Source: DAONLM01 sp035406685 (GTDB lineage: Bacteria > Spirochaetota > GWE2-31-10 > MWDO01). From it: a stretch of DNA of 25,621 bases. This document shows, in pieces, positions 15,396 to 23,253 of this stretch. The position numbers were made by a program, and so were the translations under genes. Location of the stretch: the NCBI GenBank assembly GCA_035406685.1, contig DAONLM010000017.1:1-25621 (forward strand). The letters are read 5' to 3'. Under the pieces are notes generated by a model that saw only the letters and a program-made list of their open reading frames with translations, searched no databases and had not been told where the DNA came from. Numbering within the stretch: position 1 is the stretch's first letter; the number at the start of each line of letters is the position of its first letter.

Positions 15396-16538
15396 GTGAG
15401 AAAAAATTTATATCTCTTACTATTTCTATTTTTATTCTCTGGATGTCTATCAATTCAAAAAGATAAGTGGGTTGAGAGTGAGAGAAAATATTATAAAATT
15501 AATGAAAGTGAAAAGAAAGAGAAAGAAATAGAAAAAGAATTTGAATTTTTGGATTTAACTTTTAAAATTGATCAAAATGAATTTAAAATAAAAAATGAGA
15601 TTTATCAATTAAAATACAACATTAATTTTTTATTTAAAAATAAAAATAATAATTTTTCCATTTCTTATTCTATATATGATGAAAAAAATAGTAAGATTTT
15701 AGAAAGAGTTGAAATTAAACCTAAAAAAAAGGATTTATATTTTTATACAATCGATGACTATTTTGTTGATTCTTTTTGCCATAGGAAACTTATTTTTGAT
15801 ATTGAAATTATTAGTGATAAAAATAGATATAATTTTAAAAAAGAGGTTATAAATAGTGAGGCTCCTTTTATAGATAATTTACTTTTTGGGCCAATAATTA
15901 CATTTTTTGATGAAAAGGATAATTTTATAAAGACAAATATTTCTATTAATTTATCTATAAACAATGCAAAAGATATAGTGTGGATAAGATTAATTCCACC
16001 AGAAATGGATTCTTTCTGGGATATCCCCTTTAAAAAAGAGGGGGATATATTTATTGCTAATGGAAATTTAAATTATAAAAAACATCCCTCATATATTAGT
16101 AATGGAACTTATATTTTACAGATAAATTTTGGTAAATATGGCCTTATTCAGGAAGAAATAAAAATTATAGATATTTTTAATAATGAAAAAGGGGCTAATT
16201 ATGGTATTACCATTCCTTTTGAGTTAAAATCGAATAAAGAAGAATTAGTACTAAATATTGATTTTATTGATAATATAGAGAGTATGGAAATAGTTTTATT
16301 TGATAAGATAAAAAATGATTTTATAAAACTTGGAACAAAAAAAATTTTAGAAATAAAAAAGAGTATATCAAAATCAGATCTCATATTTAAAGATGATTCT
16401 GGTAAAGAGGTAAATATAAAAAATAATTATAAATACTATTATAAAATAATTATTCACACGAGAGAAATTAATAATCTAAAGTATATCTCTATTTCTAAAT
16501 TTATCCCAATAATTTTTTCTGGTTTTAAATTTTTTTAA
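15396..16538 (+). CDS. Predicted lipoprotein of unknown function
   Basis: A 380-residue protein with a lipoprotein signal peptide: basic MRKN, hydrophobic LYLLLFLFLF, then SGC with the lipidated cysteine at 17. The start is GTG; the ATG at 15363 is in another frame and stops after nine codons. No convincing ribosome site precedes it. A charged Glu/Lys stretch (about 30-50) follows the cysteine as a tether. The remainder is strand-rich and Asn/Ile/Lys-rich, possibly beta-sandwich repeats, with no domain I recognise. It is 52 bases after cheY on the same strand. Its stop overlaps the stop of the convergent gene by three bases. Two GGGGGATAT-type motifs at 16018-16048 face each other within it. 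Confidence 0.75.
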   Translation: MRKNLYLLLFLFLFSGCLSIQKDKWVESERKYYKINESEKKEKEIEKEFEFLDLTFKIDQNEFKIKNEIYQLKYNINFLFKNKNNNFSISYSIYDEKNSKILERVEIKPKKKDLYFYTIDDYFVDSFCHRKLIFDIEIISDKNRYNFKKEVINSEAPFIDNLLFGPIITFFDEKDNFIKTNISINLSINNAKDIVWIRLIPPEMDSFWDIPFKKEGDIFIANGNLNYKKHPSYISNGTYILQINFGKYGLIQEEIKIIDIFNNEKGANYGITIPFELKSNKEELVLNIDFIDNIESMEIVLFDKIKNDFIKLGTKKILEIKKSISKSDLIFKDDSGKEVNIKNNYKYYYKIIIHTREINNLKYISISKFIPIIFSGFKFF

Positions 16539-17479
16539 ACTATAGACTTAATTAACTCTATACATTCTCTCATTGTCATATTTTTTGGATATTCTGCAAT
16601 GTTTATTAATTTTTTGCCTCTTTTTGTTTTTATATAAACCAAAGGATTATCTTTTAATTTAGTAAGTTCGCTTTTTTCCATAATATTTTCGTCCAAGATC
16701 ATTCTTCCTAAGGGAGTCTCACTAAATTCAATTCTTTCACCATTAGGCTTAAAGATAAAATCTATCATATCAAATGTTGCCATTATATAATTTCTGGATA
16801 TATGGTACGTTCTTTTTATCTTTTCTTCCCATTTAATATCTTTCAAAAATTTTTCATCAATAAGGGTAGTTTTATTATCTTTTTTTAATTCCTCAAAAAT
16901 AGAACAATTTATATCTTCAATCTTGTATTTTTCATCTCTTAAACGTGCTGCCATTACAAATACATTTGTTTTATCAGTATATTTATTTAAAATAGCCGGT
17001 ATATTAGAATTTACTATATAGAGATCTTCTATCTTTTTTATAGTATGACCGTAAAAAGAGAGAAAATCTTTTTTATCTACTATAAGATTGAATAGTTCTT
17101 CTGCTTCAATATTAAGATTCAGTATTGCATCAAAAGAACCAATTATCTTAGCATCGTTAAATTTTACCTTAAAATATTTTTCAAATTTTTTTACCATTGG
17201 AGGATACTTTGCGATTTCATCTTTACCACGAATAGCAAAGCTATACTGAGTAGAATAGTGATCAAGAATTAAAGCATGATTTAAAAAAATTTTCCCATTT
17301 AGATTGGCAAGATATACTATATCGCCAAAAGGGGATATCCCCTTTAATAGAGCTTTTTCATAAAAGACCTCATTACTCTCAGGTCTGACATAGATAACTA
17401 TTATTGGAAGATCTAAATCTTTTCTGTCAAAATAATCTATAATAATCTCTGGTTTAATATTTTCATTTTTAATTTCCAT
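16535..17479 (-). CDS. Unknown cytoplasmic protein
   Basis: A 314-residue soluble protein I do not recognise. No signal peptide or membrane segment is seen. Sequence features include a strand-rich N-terminus (PEIIIDYFDRKDLDLPIIVI, then YVRPESNEVF), a GISPFGDIVYLANLNGKIFL stretch (about 46-65), and a C-terminal RTYHISRNYIMATFDMIDFI region (about 233-252). The last 40 residues contain KTKRGKKLINIAEYPKNMTM. It is convergent with the lipoprotein gene. A good promoter places the predicted transcription start at or within a base of the ATG, and no ribosome site is visible, so the mRNA may be leaderless. Intact, long and well-formed, so a real gene; function open. Confidence 0.75.
   Translation of the reverse strand: MEIKNENIKPEIIIDYFDRKDLDLPIIVIYVRPESNEVFYEKALLKGISPFGDIVYLANLNGKIFLNHALILDHYSTQYSFAIRGKDEIAKYPPMVKKFEKYFKVKFNDAKIIGSFDAILNLNIEAEELFNLIVDKKDFLSFYGHTIKKIEDLYIVNSNIPAILNKYTDKTNVFVMAARLRDEKYKIEDINCSIFEELKKDNKTTLIDEKFLKDIKWEEKIKRTYHISRNYIMATFDMIDFIFKPNGERIEFSETPLGRMILDENIMEKSELTKLKDNPLVYIKTKRGKKLINIAEYPKNMTMRECIELIKSIV
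17331..17342. repeat. Perfect GGGGATATCCCC palindrome (one of a dispersed set)
   Basis: A 12-bp palindrome inside the unknown gene at 16535-17479, where it encodes Gly-Ile-Ser-Pro. The core GGGGATATC or GATATCCCC recurs at 2248-2262 (full palindrome), 2897-2906, 5620-5628, 7400-7408, 8532-8540, 16018-16028, 20084-20093, 22509-22518 and 25037-25046. Almost all lie inside genes. Confidence 0.7.
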
Positions 17480-17486
17480 ATTATTA

Positions 17487-17515
17487 ATTTTATCTCAAAA
17501 ATCAATATATGTCAA
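17487..17515 (-). promoter_or_regulatory. Sigma-70-type promoter for a possibly leaderless gene
   Basis: Minus strand: perfect TTGACA (17515-17510), a 17-base spacer and TAAAAT (17492-17487). Only seven bases separate the -10 hexamer from the ATG whose first base is 17479, so transcription would begin about at the start codon. Confidence 0.6.
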
Positions 17516-17588
17516 AAATTTATAACTTTTTTTAAAAAAAAATTAAATTCGATTTTACTTTTTAAATGGTTATAGTTAGGGTAAGATC

Positions 17589-17637
17589 ATTTTAGAGGGG
17601 ATTTTATTTTTAAGAAGTGAAAAAGATAGAATTATGC
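17589..17637 (-). repeat. Conserved 3' flanking element of RHH genes, copy C
   Basis: On the minus strand this reads ATAATTCTATCTTTTT, then TTAAAAATAAAATCCCC. It aligns with the second half of copy B (4520-4560). It lies 75-120 bases after the stop of RHH paralogue 3, in the same orientation relative to its gene. The rest of the gap 17516-17711 is AT-rich with nothing else I can identify. Confidence 0.55.
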
Positions 17638-17711
17638 CATGGTTAATTTTTTCAAAGAGAATTGTTATAATGTTTTTATTTATTTTTACTGCAATTTTTA
17701 ATAAATTTTTA

Positions 17712-18254
17712 CTAATAATAGGTCTCAAAGCCTATTACCTGATAGCAATCGTTGTAGATTGCCTTGTAAAATGGGGTAGTGTTACCGGAAAAGTGGGATA
17801 ATTCTCTGCTCTTATTCCACTTTTTTATATGTGTTATTCTCAAGAATAACTTTAACGTTATTAAACTACACTTCATCTCAACCCTGGTAATCCCAAGTTT
17901 CTCATACTCTTCAAGGAAGAGTAGGATAATTCTCCTTAATAAACAACCCATGCTGAAAAAATTAAGATCAGCATGGATCTTTTTTAAGAACCTATAATCC
18001 TGTTTTGACAGATACACATGAATCCTACTATCTCCATCTATTCTTTCATATCTATTTCCATCCTCTGGACCGAAACAATATATCTTTTTTACTCTATTGC
18101 TATAGATCTGCAAGATATACACAATAAGTCCAGAAATAGAAATGTTAAATTTTCTTGCAACATTTTCAAGTCTTTTTTTCATTTCCGAATTAACGACCAC
18201 ATGTAACTCATGATCGCACTTATAATTTTCTAATATAGTATTAATGTTATTCAT
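17712..18254 (-). CDS. Tandem ribbon-helix-helix protein, paralogue 3 (divergent)
   Basis: A 180-residue member of the same family. Unit 1 (about 14-55) reads HELHVVVNSEMKKRLENVAR, then KFNISISGLIVYILQIYSN. Unit 2 (about 75-116) reads SRIHVYLSKQDYRFLKKIHA, then DLNFFSMGCLLRRIILLFLE. The core R-x-x-V-x-L, IH-x-x-LN-x-FSM and L-x-R-x-I matches paralogues 1 and 2; the linker and tail do not. The tail (RELSHFSGN, FYKAIYNDCYQ) matches the decayed copy at 3425-3720, so that remnant comes from this subgroup. An AAGGAGG site precedes the ATG, and the conserved leader lies upstream. DNA binding is inferred from fold pattern only. Confidence 0.75.
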   Translation of the reverse strand: MNNINTILENYKCDHELHVVVNSEMKKRLENVARKFNISISGLIVYILQIYSNRVKKIYCFGPEDGNRYERIDGDSRIHVYLSKQDYRFLKKIHADLNFFSMGCLLRRIILLFLEEYEKLGITRVEMKCSLITLKLFLRITHIKKWNKSRELSHFSGNTTPFYKAIYNDCYQVIGFETYY

Positions 18255-18291
18255 AAAAAATCCTCCTTAAACTATTATAAAAATTATTTTC

Positions 18292-18330
18292 TATATATTA
18301 ATCACAAAATTTTTAAGAAAATCCTTTACA
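18292..18330 (-). promoter_or_regulatory. Conserved leader/regulatory block of RHH genes, copy 3
   Basis: Minus strand: TGTAAAGGATTTTCTTA, then AAAATTTTGTGATTAATATA, nearly identical to copy 2 although the two proteins differ strongly. This shows the leader is more conserved than the coding sequence. Confidence 0.65.
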
Positions 18331-18423
18331 TTTTTTATAAAAAAAATTAAAATTTTTTATTTAAAGATAAAATTGTAACTATAAATTGAGTTTTTAAAAG
18401 ATGATATATTTAAAAATATACAC

Positions 18424-18491
18424 TTTTGTTTACAAAATTATACTTTTGTTTAACAAATTTTTAAACAAAAAAAGCAAAAAAGGTGTATAAT
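18424..18491 (+). promoter_or_regulatory. Operator-like dyads and promoter upstream of the predicted outer-membrane protein
   Basis: Two perfect palindromes stand side by side: TTTTGT-TT-ACAAAA (18424-18437) and TTTGTT-T-AACAAA (18445-18457), about 20 bases apart. The second can also pair with TTAAACAAAA (18461-18470). A perfect TATAAT follows at 18486-18491, with only a weak -35 candidate (TTAAAC, 18461-18466, 19-base spacer). The weak -35 and adjacent dyads suggest regulated transcription, perhaps activator-dependent. Confidence 0.5.
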
Positions 18492-18573
18492 ATTAATTAA
18501 AAGCAAATTAGTAAGGAGCAATTTTTATCCTTATCTATTTTGATAAAACTTATTTTAAATTTGGAGGTATAGT

Positions 18574-19554
18574 ATGAAAAAAATCGTTTGTTTTATTTTT
18601 TTTGTTCTTCTCTCTCTTAATGTTGAAGCCATGGTAATTCATGGTCAACTGGATGATGGTTTTATGTTAGGAGAAGGAGAATCCCAGCATCAATTTTTAT
18701 TGGGCCTTGATGCCATGCTTTTTAATCAGTTACACGGGGCTTATCAACAGCTAAATATTTTCTCTTTCCCTTTTTATAATGGGGTCTATCAAATCAAAGG
18801 CGCAACTATTTTAAGTGGCTCACCATTAATGTTATTACCAATGGCTACTTTTGGATATATTGCAAGATGGCATGTTCTTAAAAATTTTGAAATTAACTTT
18901 AATGTATTTAGTTCAACTCCATCCCCTGGGCAGTGCGTTATAATGTCCAATGCTATCAATTGGTTTAAAAATGACAGAAATTCACCTTTTTATTCGACTT
19001 ATCATGATGATAATAATTATCCTTATAATATTCATTTTTATAGCATTGATACTATTTTTTTTATGAACTTATGGGGAGTGCCAACTTCTGTGGGCATAGG
19101 TTTCAAGAAGAATATAAGAGAAGATGAAAATAGTTCTTTTTCTTATAAATTTAATTTAGGGCTTGATTATACTGGCGATGCTCATGGGGGAATATCAATA
19201 AAAAATTCATTTTTATTTGCAAGAAAATTACCACAATCTATTCTATCTTTTAATCCATTTATTAATGCAGCTCTTAAGATAGGAGTGGCAGCAAGTTATC
19301 AAGGGGCATGGATTGTTGCAGAACCTGGTTTTGAGATAGTTTCAAAGATTATCTCAAAGGATGGATTTTGTTTTACCTCTACTTTTATGATTGGTTATGA
19401 AATGGATTTTGTGATAATGCCTAATCCTTATTTTTATGTTATAAGTGAATCTGAATATTTTTATTATGCTGGTAGAATAGTTGTTTCTTCTAGTTTTGGA
19501 TTAGGTAGATCCGGCTTACCAAAGAAAAAGAAAAGTAAAGAAGGTTCTATATAG
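18574..19554 (+). CDS. Exported protein, probable outer-membrane beta-barrel
   Basis: A 326-residue protein with a cleavable signal peptide (MKKIVCFIFFVLLSLNVEA, about 1-19). The mature part is rich in aromatic and glycine residues in alternating patterns (FLLGLDAMLFNQLHGAYQQL, NFEINFNVFSS, SVGIGFKKNI, YKFNLGLDYTGDAHGGISIK, AALKIGVAASYQGAWIVAEP). This is typical of membrane beta-strands in outer-membrane proteins. It ends with a basic tail (KKKKSKEGS) rather than the terminal aromatic often seen in barrels, which weakens the call. A GGAGG site lies 9 bases before the ATG. A terminator follows directly, so it is a single-gene unit with its own operator-like region. Specific function unknown. 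Confidence 0.75.
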   Translation: MKKIVCFIFFVLLSLNVEAMVIHGQLDDGFMLGEGESQHQFLLGLDAMLFNQLHGAYQQLNIFSFPFYNGVYQIKGATILSGSPLMLLPMATFGYIARWHVLKNFEINFNVFSSTPSPGQCVIMSNAINWFKNDRNSPFYSTYHDDNNYPYNIHFYSIDTIFFMNLWGVPTSVGIGFKKNIREDENSSFSYKFNLGLDYTGDAHGGISIKNSFLFARKLPQSILSFNPFINAALKIGVAASYQGAWIVAEPGFEIVSKIISKDGFCFTSTFMIGYEMDFVIMPNPYFYVISESEYFYYAGRIVVSSSFGLGRSGLPKKKKSKEGSI

Positions 19555-19564
19555 TTTAATTTTT

Positions 19565-19598
19565 AAGGCTATTTCAAATTTTGGTAGCCTTATTTTTT
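19565..19598 (+). terminator. Rho-independent terminator after the outer-membrane protein gene
   Basis: A seven-base stem, AAGGCTA (19565-19571) with TAGCCTT (19585-19591), a 13-base loop, then ATTTTTT. It starts 11 bases after the stop at 19554. Confidence 0.75.
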
Positions 19599-19612
19599 AA
19601 AAAAATTACTCT

Positions 19613-20797
19613 TTAAATAAATCCAAGATTTGATCTTGTAAAATAAAAAGAGGCTTTGTCTAAGAAGTGTGATGTTTTTTTAATTTTTATTGAATCATCT
19701 GAGAATTCTATATTTTTGTCTGTTAAAAATTCTTTAATTTTTTCCTCTTTATCTTTATCAATATCAAGCATCTCATATAACTCTTGCAATGAAAAGTTAA
19801 ATACAAAAGTTTTATCATCATCTTTCTTTATATTTGGAATAGCTAATCTTATTTTAGCAGTAAGAAAGTAGTAAATCTGAGCAATTGGTGCTGAAATTTT
19901 ATTGCAAATTATCTGTTGTTGAACAAACCATATTCTTCTTGTTAAGAAATATAAAATTTTTACAAATAAAGGGGGTGGTAGTTTATCAATTCCTTTTTTG
20001 TCCACTATTGTCAATTCAGAATTTTCAATAACAAAGGCTGTGGCATTTCTTGGTTTATCATTGAGAATAGACATTTCTCCAAAGATATCCCCCTCAGAAA
20101 GAATTGCAAGAAGCATCTCTTTATTATGTTTTAATTTCGTTATCTTTACTTTTCCCTTTTTTATAATAAAAAAATTATTCCCCATTTCAAATTCTGTAAA
20201 TACCACAGTATTTGCCTTAAAAATTTTTTCGGTGATAATATCATTACTTTTAAAAATTTCAACATCAGGAAGATTTTCTAAAATATTTAATATTTTATTT
20301 TCTAATGCACTATTGCCTTTTATTTCCATCAAGAAACTTTTTAAAAGATGAGCTGCCTTTTCTTTTTGATTTTCTAAAACGTATCTTTTAGCTATTTCAA
20401 ATACTTTTGTTTCTCTATCAAAATTATCATCTGTAAAAAAATCTATTTTAACAAGTTCTTTATCAAGATTTCTCAATATCTCTGAATATTCAGACAATAT
20501 TTTTAAAATAATTTTTTTATGCTCCACATAAAGTTGCTCTAATTTTTCTTTTGGTATAACAAGAATCTCGCAATCTGTTATAGCCTTTACTGTTTCATTA
20601 TCAGAAATTCCAGTAAGGGTTTGAATTATCCCAAAAATATAACCAGGTCCTTTTGTTTCTTCTGTTATTTGATTTAATTCATTCTTTTTTTTGATAGAGA
20701 TATTTCCACTCTTAACAATATAAAATTCTTTTAAATTAAATTTACCATCAAGATAAATAAAAGAGTCTTTTTTGTAAATTTTAGTTTCTACTTTCAT
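19613..20797 (-). CDS. Protein with two cyclic-nucleotide-binding domains and a possible winged-helix end
   Basis: A 394-residue cytoplasmic protein. Domain 1 (about 5-110) has the CAP-type barrel, but its phosphate-binding cassette is degenerate (FGIIQTLTGISDNETV lacks the Glu and Arg). A helical linker follows (about 120-180). Domain 2 (about 183-290) keeps the cassette GDIFGEMSILNDKPRNATA with Glu241 and Arg250, so it may bind a cyclic nucleotide. The C-terminus (about 300-375) has LQELYEMLDIDKDKEEKIKE, then a Lys-rich end, resembling a worn Crp-type winged helix. It is probably a ligand-responsive regulator. It follows the acetyltransferase by 36 bases with an AAGGA site. Confidence 0.85.
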   Translation of the reverse strand: MKVETKIYKKDSFIYLDGKFNLKEFYIVKSGNISIKKKNELNQITEETKGPGYIFGIIQTLTGISDNETVKAITDCEILVIPKEKLEQLYVEHKKIILKILSEYSEILRNLDKELVKIDFFTDDNFDRETKVFEIAKRYVLENQKEKAAHLLKSFLMEIKGNSALENKILNILENLPDVEIFKSNDIITEKIFKANTVVFTEFEMGNNFFIIKKGKVKITKLKHNKEMLLAILSEGDIFGEMSILNDKPRNATAFVIENSELTIVDKKGIDKLPPPLFVKILYFLTRRIWFVQQQIICNKISAPIAQIYYFLTAKIRLAIPNIKKDDDKTFVFNFSLQELYEMLDIDKDKEEKIKEFLTDKNIEFSDDSIKIKKTSHFLDKASFYFTRSNLGFI

Positions 20798-20833
20798 ACT
20801 ATCCTTAATTATAATATATTTTTTTAAAAAATG

Positions 20834-21271
20834 CTAATTTTCTACAATTTTTATTAAAGGTATATATTCCATATTTTTAATATTTTTGTTGGTAAGCGGA
20901 ATTGCAATCTCAAATCCGAATTTTTTAAAAAATTTTAACATATCTTTTTTAGAAGTAATATAATGAAATGGGATATTCTTATAATGCCTTGACATAAATG
21001 CAATTAACTTACTCCCAATCCCCATTCTTCTATATTCTTTTTTAACACCTAAAAGATCATAATAGACAAAATTTCTACCATTTGACAGTGTGGTTAAAAA
21101 GCCTATTATCTCTTCATTATTGTAAGCCACCAATATTTTATGAGAATTTTTAATTATATGATCAATATTATCTACTTTATATCCGCAGAGTCTAAAAGTC
21201 TCAAGTAATTTTTCTTTATTTAGATTAACCTTTGTATTTTTAAATATTATCTTTGCTTTTTTAATCAACAT
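20834..21271 (-). CDS. GNAT-family N-acetyltransferase
   Basis: A 145-residue GNAT fold protein, expected to move an acetyl group from acetyl-CoA to an amine. Motif A is clear: YDLLGVKKEYRRMGIGSKLI, with the acetyl-CoA pyrophosphate-binding R-x-x-G-x-G at 81-86. Strand 4 precedes it (ILVAYNNEEIIGFLTTLSNG), and the C-terminal FFKKFGFEIAIPL matches the usual motif B end. The substrate cannot be told. An AAGGTAG site precedes the ATG. It is first in a two-gene run with the cyclic-nucleotide-domain gene. Confidence 0.88.
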   Translation of the reverse strand: MLIKKAKIIFKNTKVNLNKEKLLETFRLCGYKVDNIDHIIKNSHKILVAYNNEEIIGFLTTLSNGRNFVYYDLLGVKKEYRRMGIGSKLIAFMSRHYKNIPFHYITSKKDMLKFFKKFGFEIAIPLTNKNIKNMEYIPLIKIVEN

Positions 21272-21350
21272 TGACTACCTTATTTATTAAATATAATATA
21301 GAATTAACATTCTACTTTACATATCGGAAGATAAGGTTAATTAATTTTAA

Positions 21351-21379
21351 CTTATACAGAAAATTTTTAAGTTTGTCAA
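21351..21379 (-). promoter_or_regulatory. Sigma-70-type promoter for the acetyltransferase operon
   Basis: Minus strand: perfect TTGACA (21379-21374), a 17-base spacer and TATAAG (21356-21351). The leader to the ATG at 21271 is about 75 nt. Nothing else stands out in the gap 21272-21450. Confidence 0.6.
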
Positions 21380-21450
21380 AAAGTATTGAATTTTATTAAA
21401 ACACTTTTATAAGATATATATGACAGAATTTTGTTTATTAAAAATATTTC

Positions 21451-22128
21451 TTAAAAGATGAATTTTTGTACAAATATGCCTACAAAAACTGGTAAAATAA
21501 GATTATCAAAATCAGCAGTAGGTATTGCCTCCACTATTGTAGCAAAAAATGCTATTAAGAATGCCTGTAATATATTTATTCCACATACCAGATATACAAT
21601 AAATAAAACAAGAAATGCACCCATTGATCCACTAACTGTCTTCCCAAAGGTTAATGGTATTTTTACTCCACCTATTATTTTCCCAAATAGACTTGCAACT
21701 CCGTCCCCAAAAGAGAGAGCAAATATAGCAATTGTTGCAATTCTATAGTCAAACATCGTAAATGCTAAAAATATTCCTATAGAAAGAGTAATTGGACCAA
21801 GCACGAATCCACCTTCATCTCTTGTCCTTGATGCCAATACAGTAATTTTTGATATAATTGGTAAATTTATATTTTTGGATCGTAAAACTTCTGATATAAA
21901 ATATACGAGTGTAATAAAAAGTAAACCCGTCAATACTAATGCCGGAAAGTAAAAATATAATAAAGGGACAAAGGCTGACATCATATGTATCGATTTTCTA
22001 AAAAACTCTTTTTTAAGTGTTCTTGATATATGAAGAATATTTGAAGAAAATGTATGCTTTTTATAAATAATATTTTCACCAGTAATTAAATCATTGTTAG
22101 AATAAAATTTATTAAACTCTCTTCTCAT
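21451..22128 (-). CDS. CTP-dependent lipid kinase-like membrane protein (dolichol/phytol kinase family)
   Basis: A 225-residue integral membrane protein with about six hydrophobic segments. It matches the Sec59/VTE5/DGK1 group, which phosphorylates isoprenoid alcohols or diacylglycerol using CTP. Signatures: ELFRK-H-like KKEFFRKSIHMMSAFVPL near the N-terminus, ASRTRDEGGFVLGPITLSIG, FALSFGDGVASLFGKIIG, the nucleotide-region KTVSGSMGAF, and the family end VEAIPTADFDNLILPVFVG. The lipid substrate is not evident. I prefer the ATG at 22128; an in-frame TTG at 22167 would add 13 residues and begin 3 bases after the cheB stop. Neither has a ribosome site, so coupling to cheB translation is likely. 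Confidence 0.8.
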   Translation of the reverse strand: MRREFNKFYSNNDLITGENIIYKKHTFSSNILHISRTLKKEFFRKSIHMMSAFVPLLYFYFPALVLTGLLFITLVYFISEVLRSKNINLPIISKITVLASRTRDEGGFVLGPITLSIGIFLAFTMFDYRIATIAIFALSFGDGVASLFGKIIGGVKIPLTFGKTVSGSMGAFLVLFIVYLVCGINILQAFLIAFFATIVEAIPTADFDNLILPVFVGIFVQKFIF

Positions 22129-22170
22129 ATTAAAAATTGTATCAAAAAATCTAAAAAAGGTAAACAATAA

Positions 22171-23253
22171 TTATTTTTTATTTCTTAGTGATGGAATAAA
22201 TTCATTTATAAAGTCTGCTATTTTACCGAGAGGAATTATTCTATCTACCTTACCTGTCCTTATGGCACTGCCAGGCATTCCAAATATTACAGAACTCTCT
22301 TCATCCTGGGCAATAGTATAGCCACCAGCATCTTTTATTGCCACTATTCCCTGAGCCCCATCTGAACCCATACCAGTAAGAATAATAGCAAGTGCTTTAT
22401 CTCCCATCTCTCTACTAACAGATCTAAAAAGAACATCCACAGATGGCTTATGATTATTTACCGGCTCAGAATTATCCAGAAATATCTTACCACCTTTTAA
22501 TACAAGGTGATATCCCCCTTGTGCTATATAAATAGTATTTGGCTCAACATCCATCCCGTCTTCTGCTTCCACGACTCTTAAAGAGCAGAGGGAGTCCAGT
22601 CTTTTTGCAAAACTGTTTGTATATAATGGCGGCATATGTTGAACAATAAGAATTGGAACACCTATATCTTTATCTATATTTGGAAGAATATTTGTTAAAG
22701 CAACTGTGCCTCCAGTAGAAGAACCAATACATATAATATCTATTGGTTTTGTCCTTACTTTTGGAATTTCAAAAGATGGTAGGCCTCCAATTACAGGCAG
22801 CCCATCCTCCTCAGCAATCTGTTTAAATCTTTTTGTCCCTGGAAGTTTAAAATTGGCAAAGATCTTTATCTTACTTATAAGAACATCTTCTAATAATTTT
22901 ACATTTTCTTGCAGACTTCTAACCTCTGGCTTTTGAATATAATCAACAGCTCCTAACTCTAATGCCTTGAATGTTATATCTGCTCCATCTTTTGTAAAAG
23001 AACTCACCATTATTACTGGCCTTGGGTCATTTTCCATTATGTATCTAAGAGTCTCTATGCCATCCATTTCTGGCATCTCTATATCAAGAGTAATAATATC
23101 TGGCTTTATAATTGGGATCTTTTTTATAGCAATACTTCCATTCGAAGCAAAGCCACAATATTCAAGATCTGGATCACTATTTATAATCTCTCTTAATACC
23201 TGTCTATATATAGGAGAATCATCAATTGTGAAAACCTTTATTTTCTTCTGCAT
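22171..23253 (-). CDS. cheB: CheB: receptor methylesterase/glutamine deamidase
   Basis: A 360-residue two-domain protein. The receiver (1-115) has Asp11-Asp12, phospho-acceptor Asp57 (LDIEMPEMDG), Ser84-Ser85 and Lys108. After a linker (115-170) comes the methylesterase with its catalytic triad: Ser179 in GSSTGG, His206 in VQHMPP and Asp298 in GMGSDG. It removes methyl groups from chemoreceptor glutamates when phosphorylated by CheA, resetting sensitivity. It is the only adaptation enzyme that looks complete in this window; no full cheR is present. It is 165 bases downstream of a CheY gene. An AAAAGG ribosome site lies upstream of the ATG. Confidence 0.97.
   Translation of the reverse strand: MQKKIKVFTIDDSPIYRQVLREIINSDPDLEYCGFASNGSIAIKKIPIIKPDIITLDIEMPEMDGIETLRYIMENDPRPVIMVSSFTKDGADITFKALELGAVDYIQKPEVRSLQENVKLLEDVLISKIKIFANFKLPGTKRFKQIAEEDGLPVIGGLPSFEIPKVRTKPIDIICIGSSTGGTVALTNILPNIDKDIGVPILIVQHMPPLYTNSFAKRLDSLCSLRVVEAEDGMDVEPNTIYIAQGGYHLVLKGGKIFLDNSEPVNNHKPSVDVLFRSVSREMGDKALAIILTGMGSDGAQGIVAIKDAGGYTIAQDEESSVIFGMPGSAIRTGKVDRIIPLGKIADFINEFIPSLRNKK

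Noticed and set aside
17779..18206. Plus-strand open frames opposite the RHH gene at 17712-18254
   Set aside because: They have no ribosome site or recognisable protein, and the minus-strand frame has a clear start, paralogues and a conserved leader.
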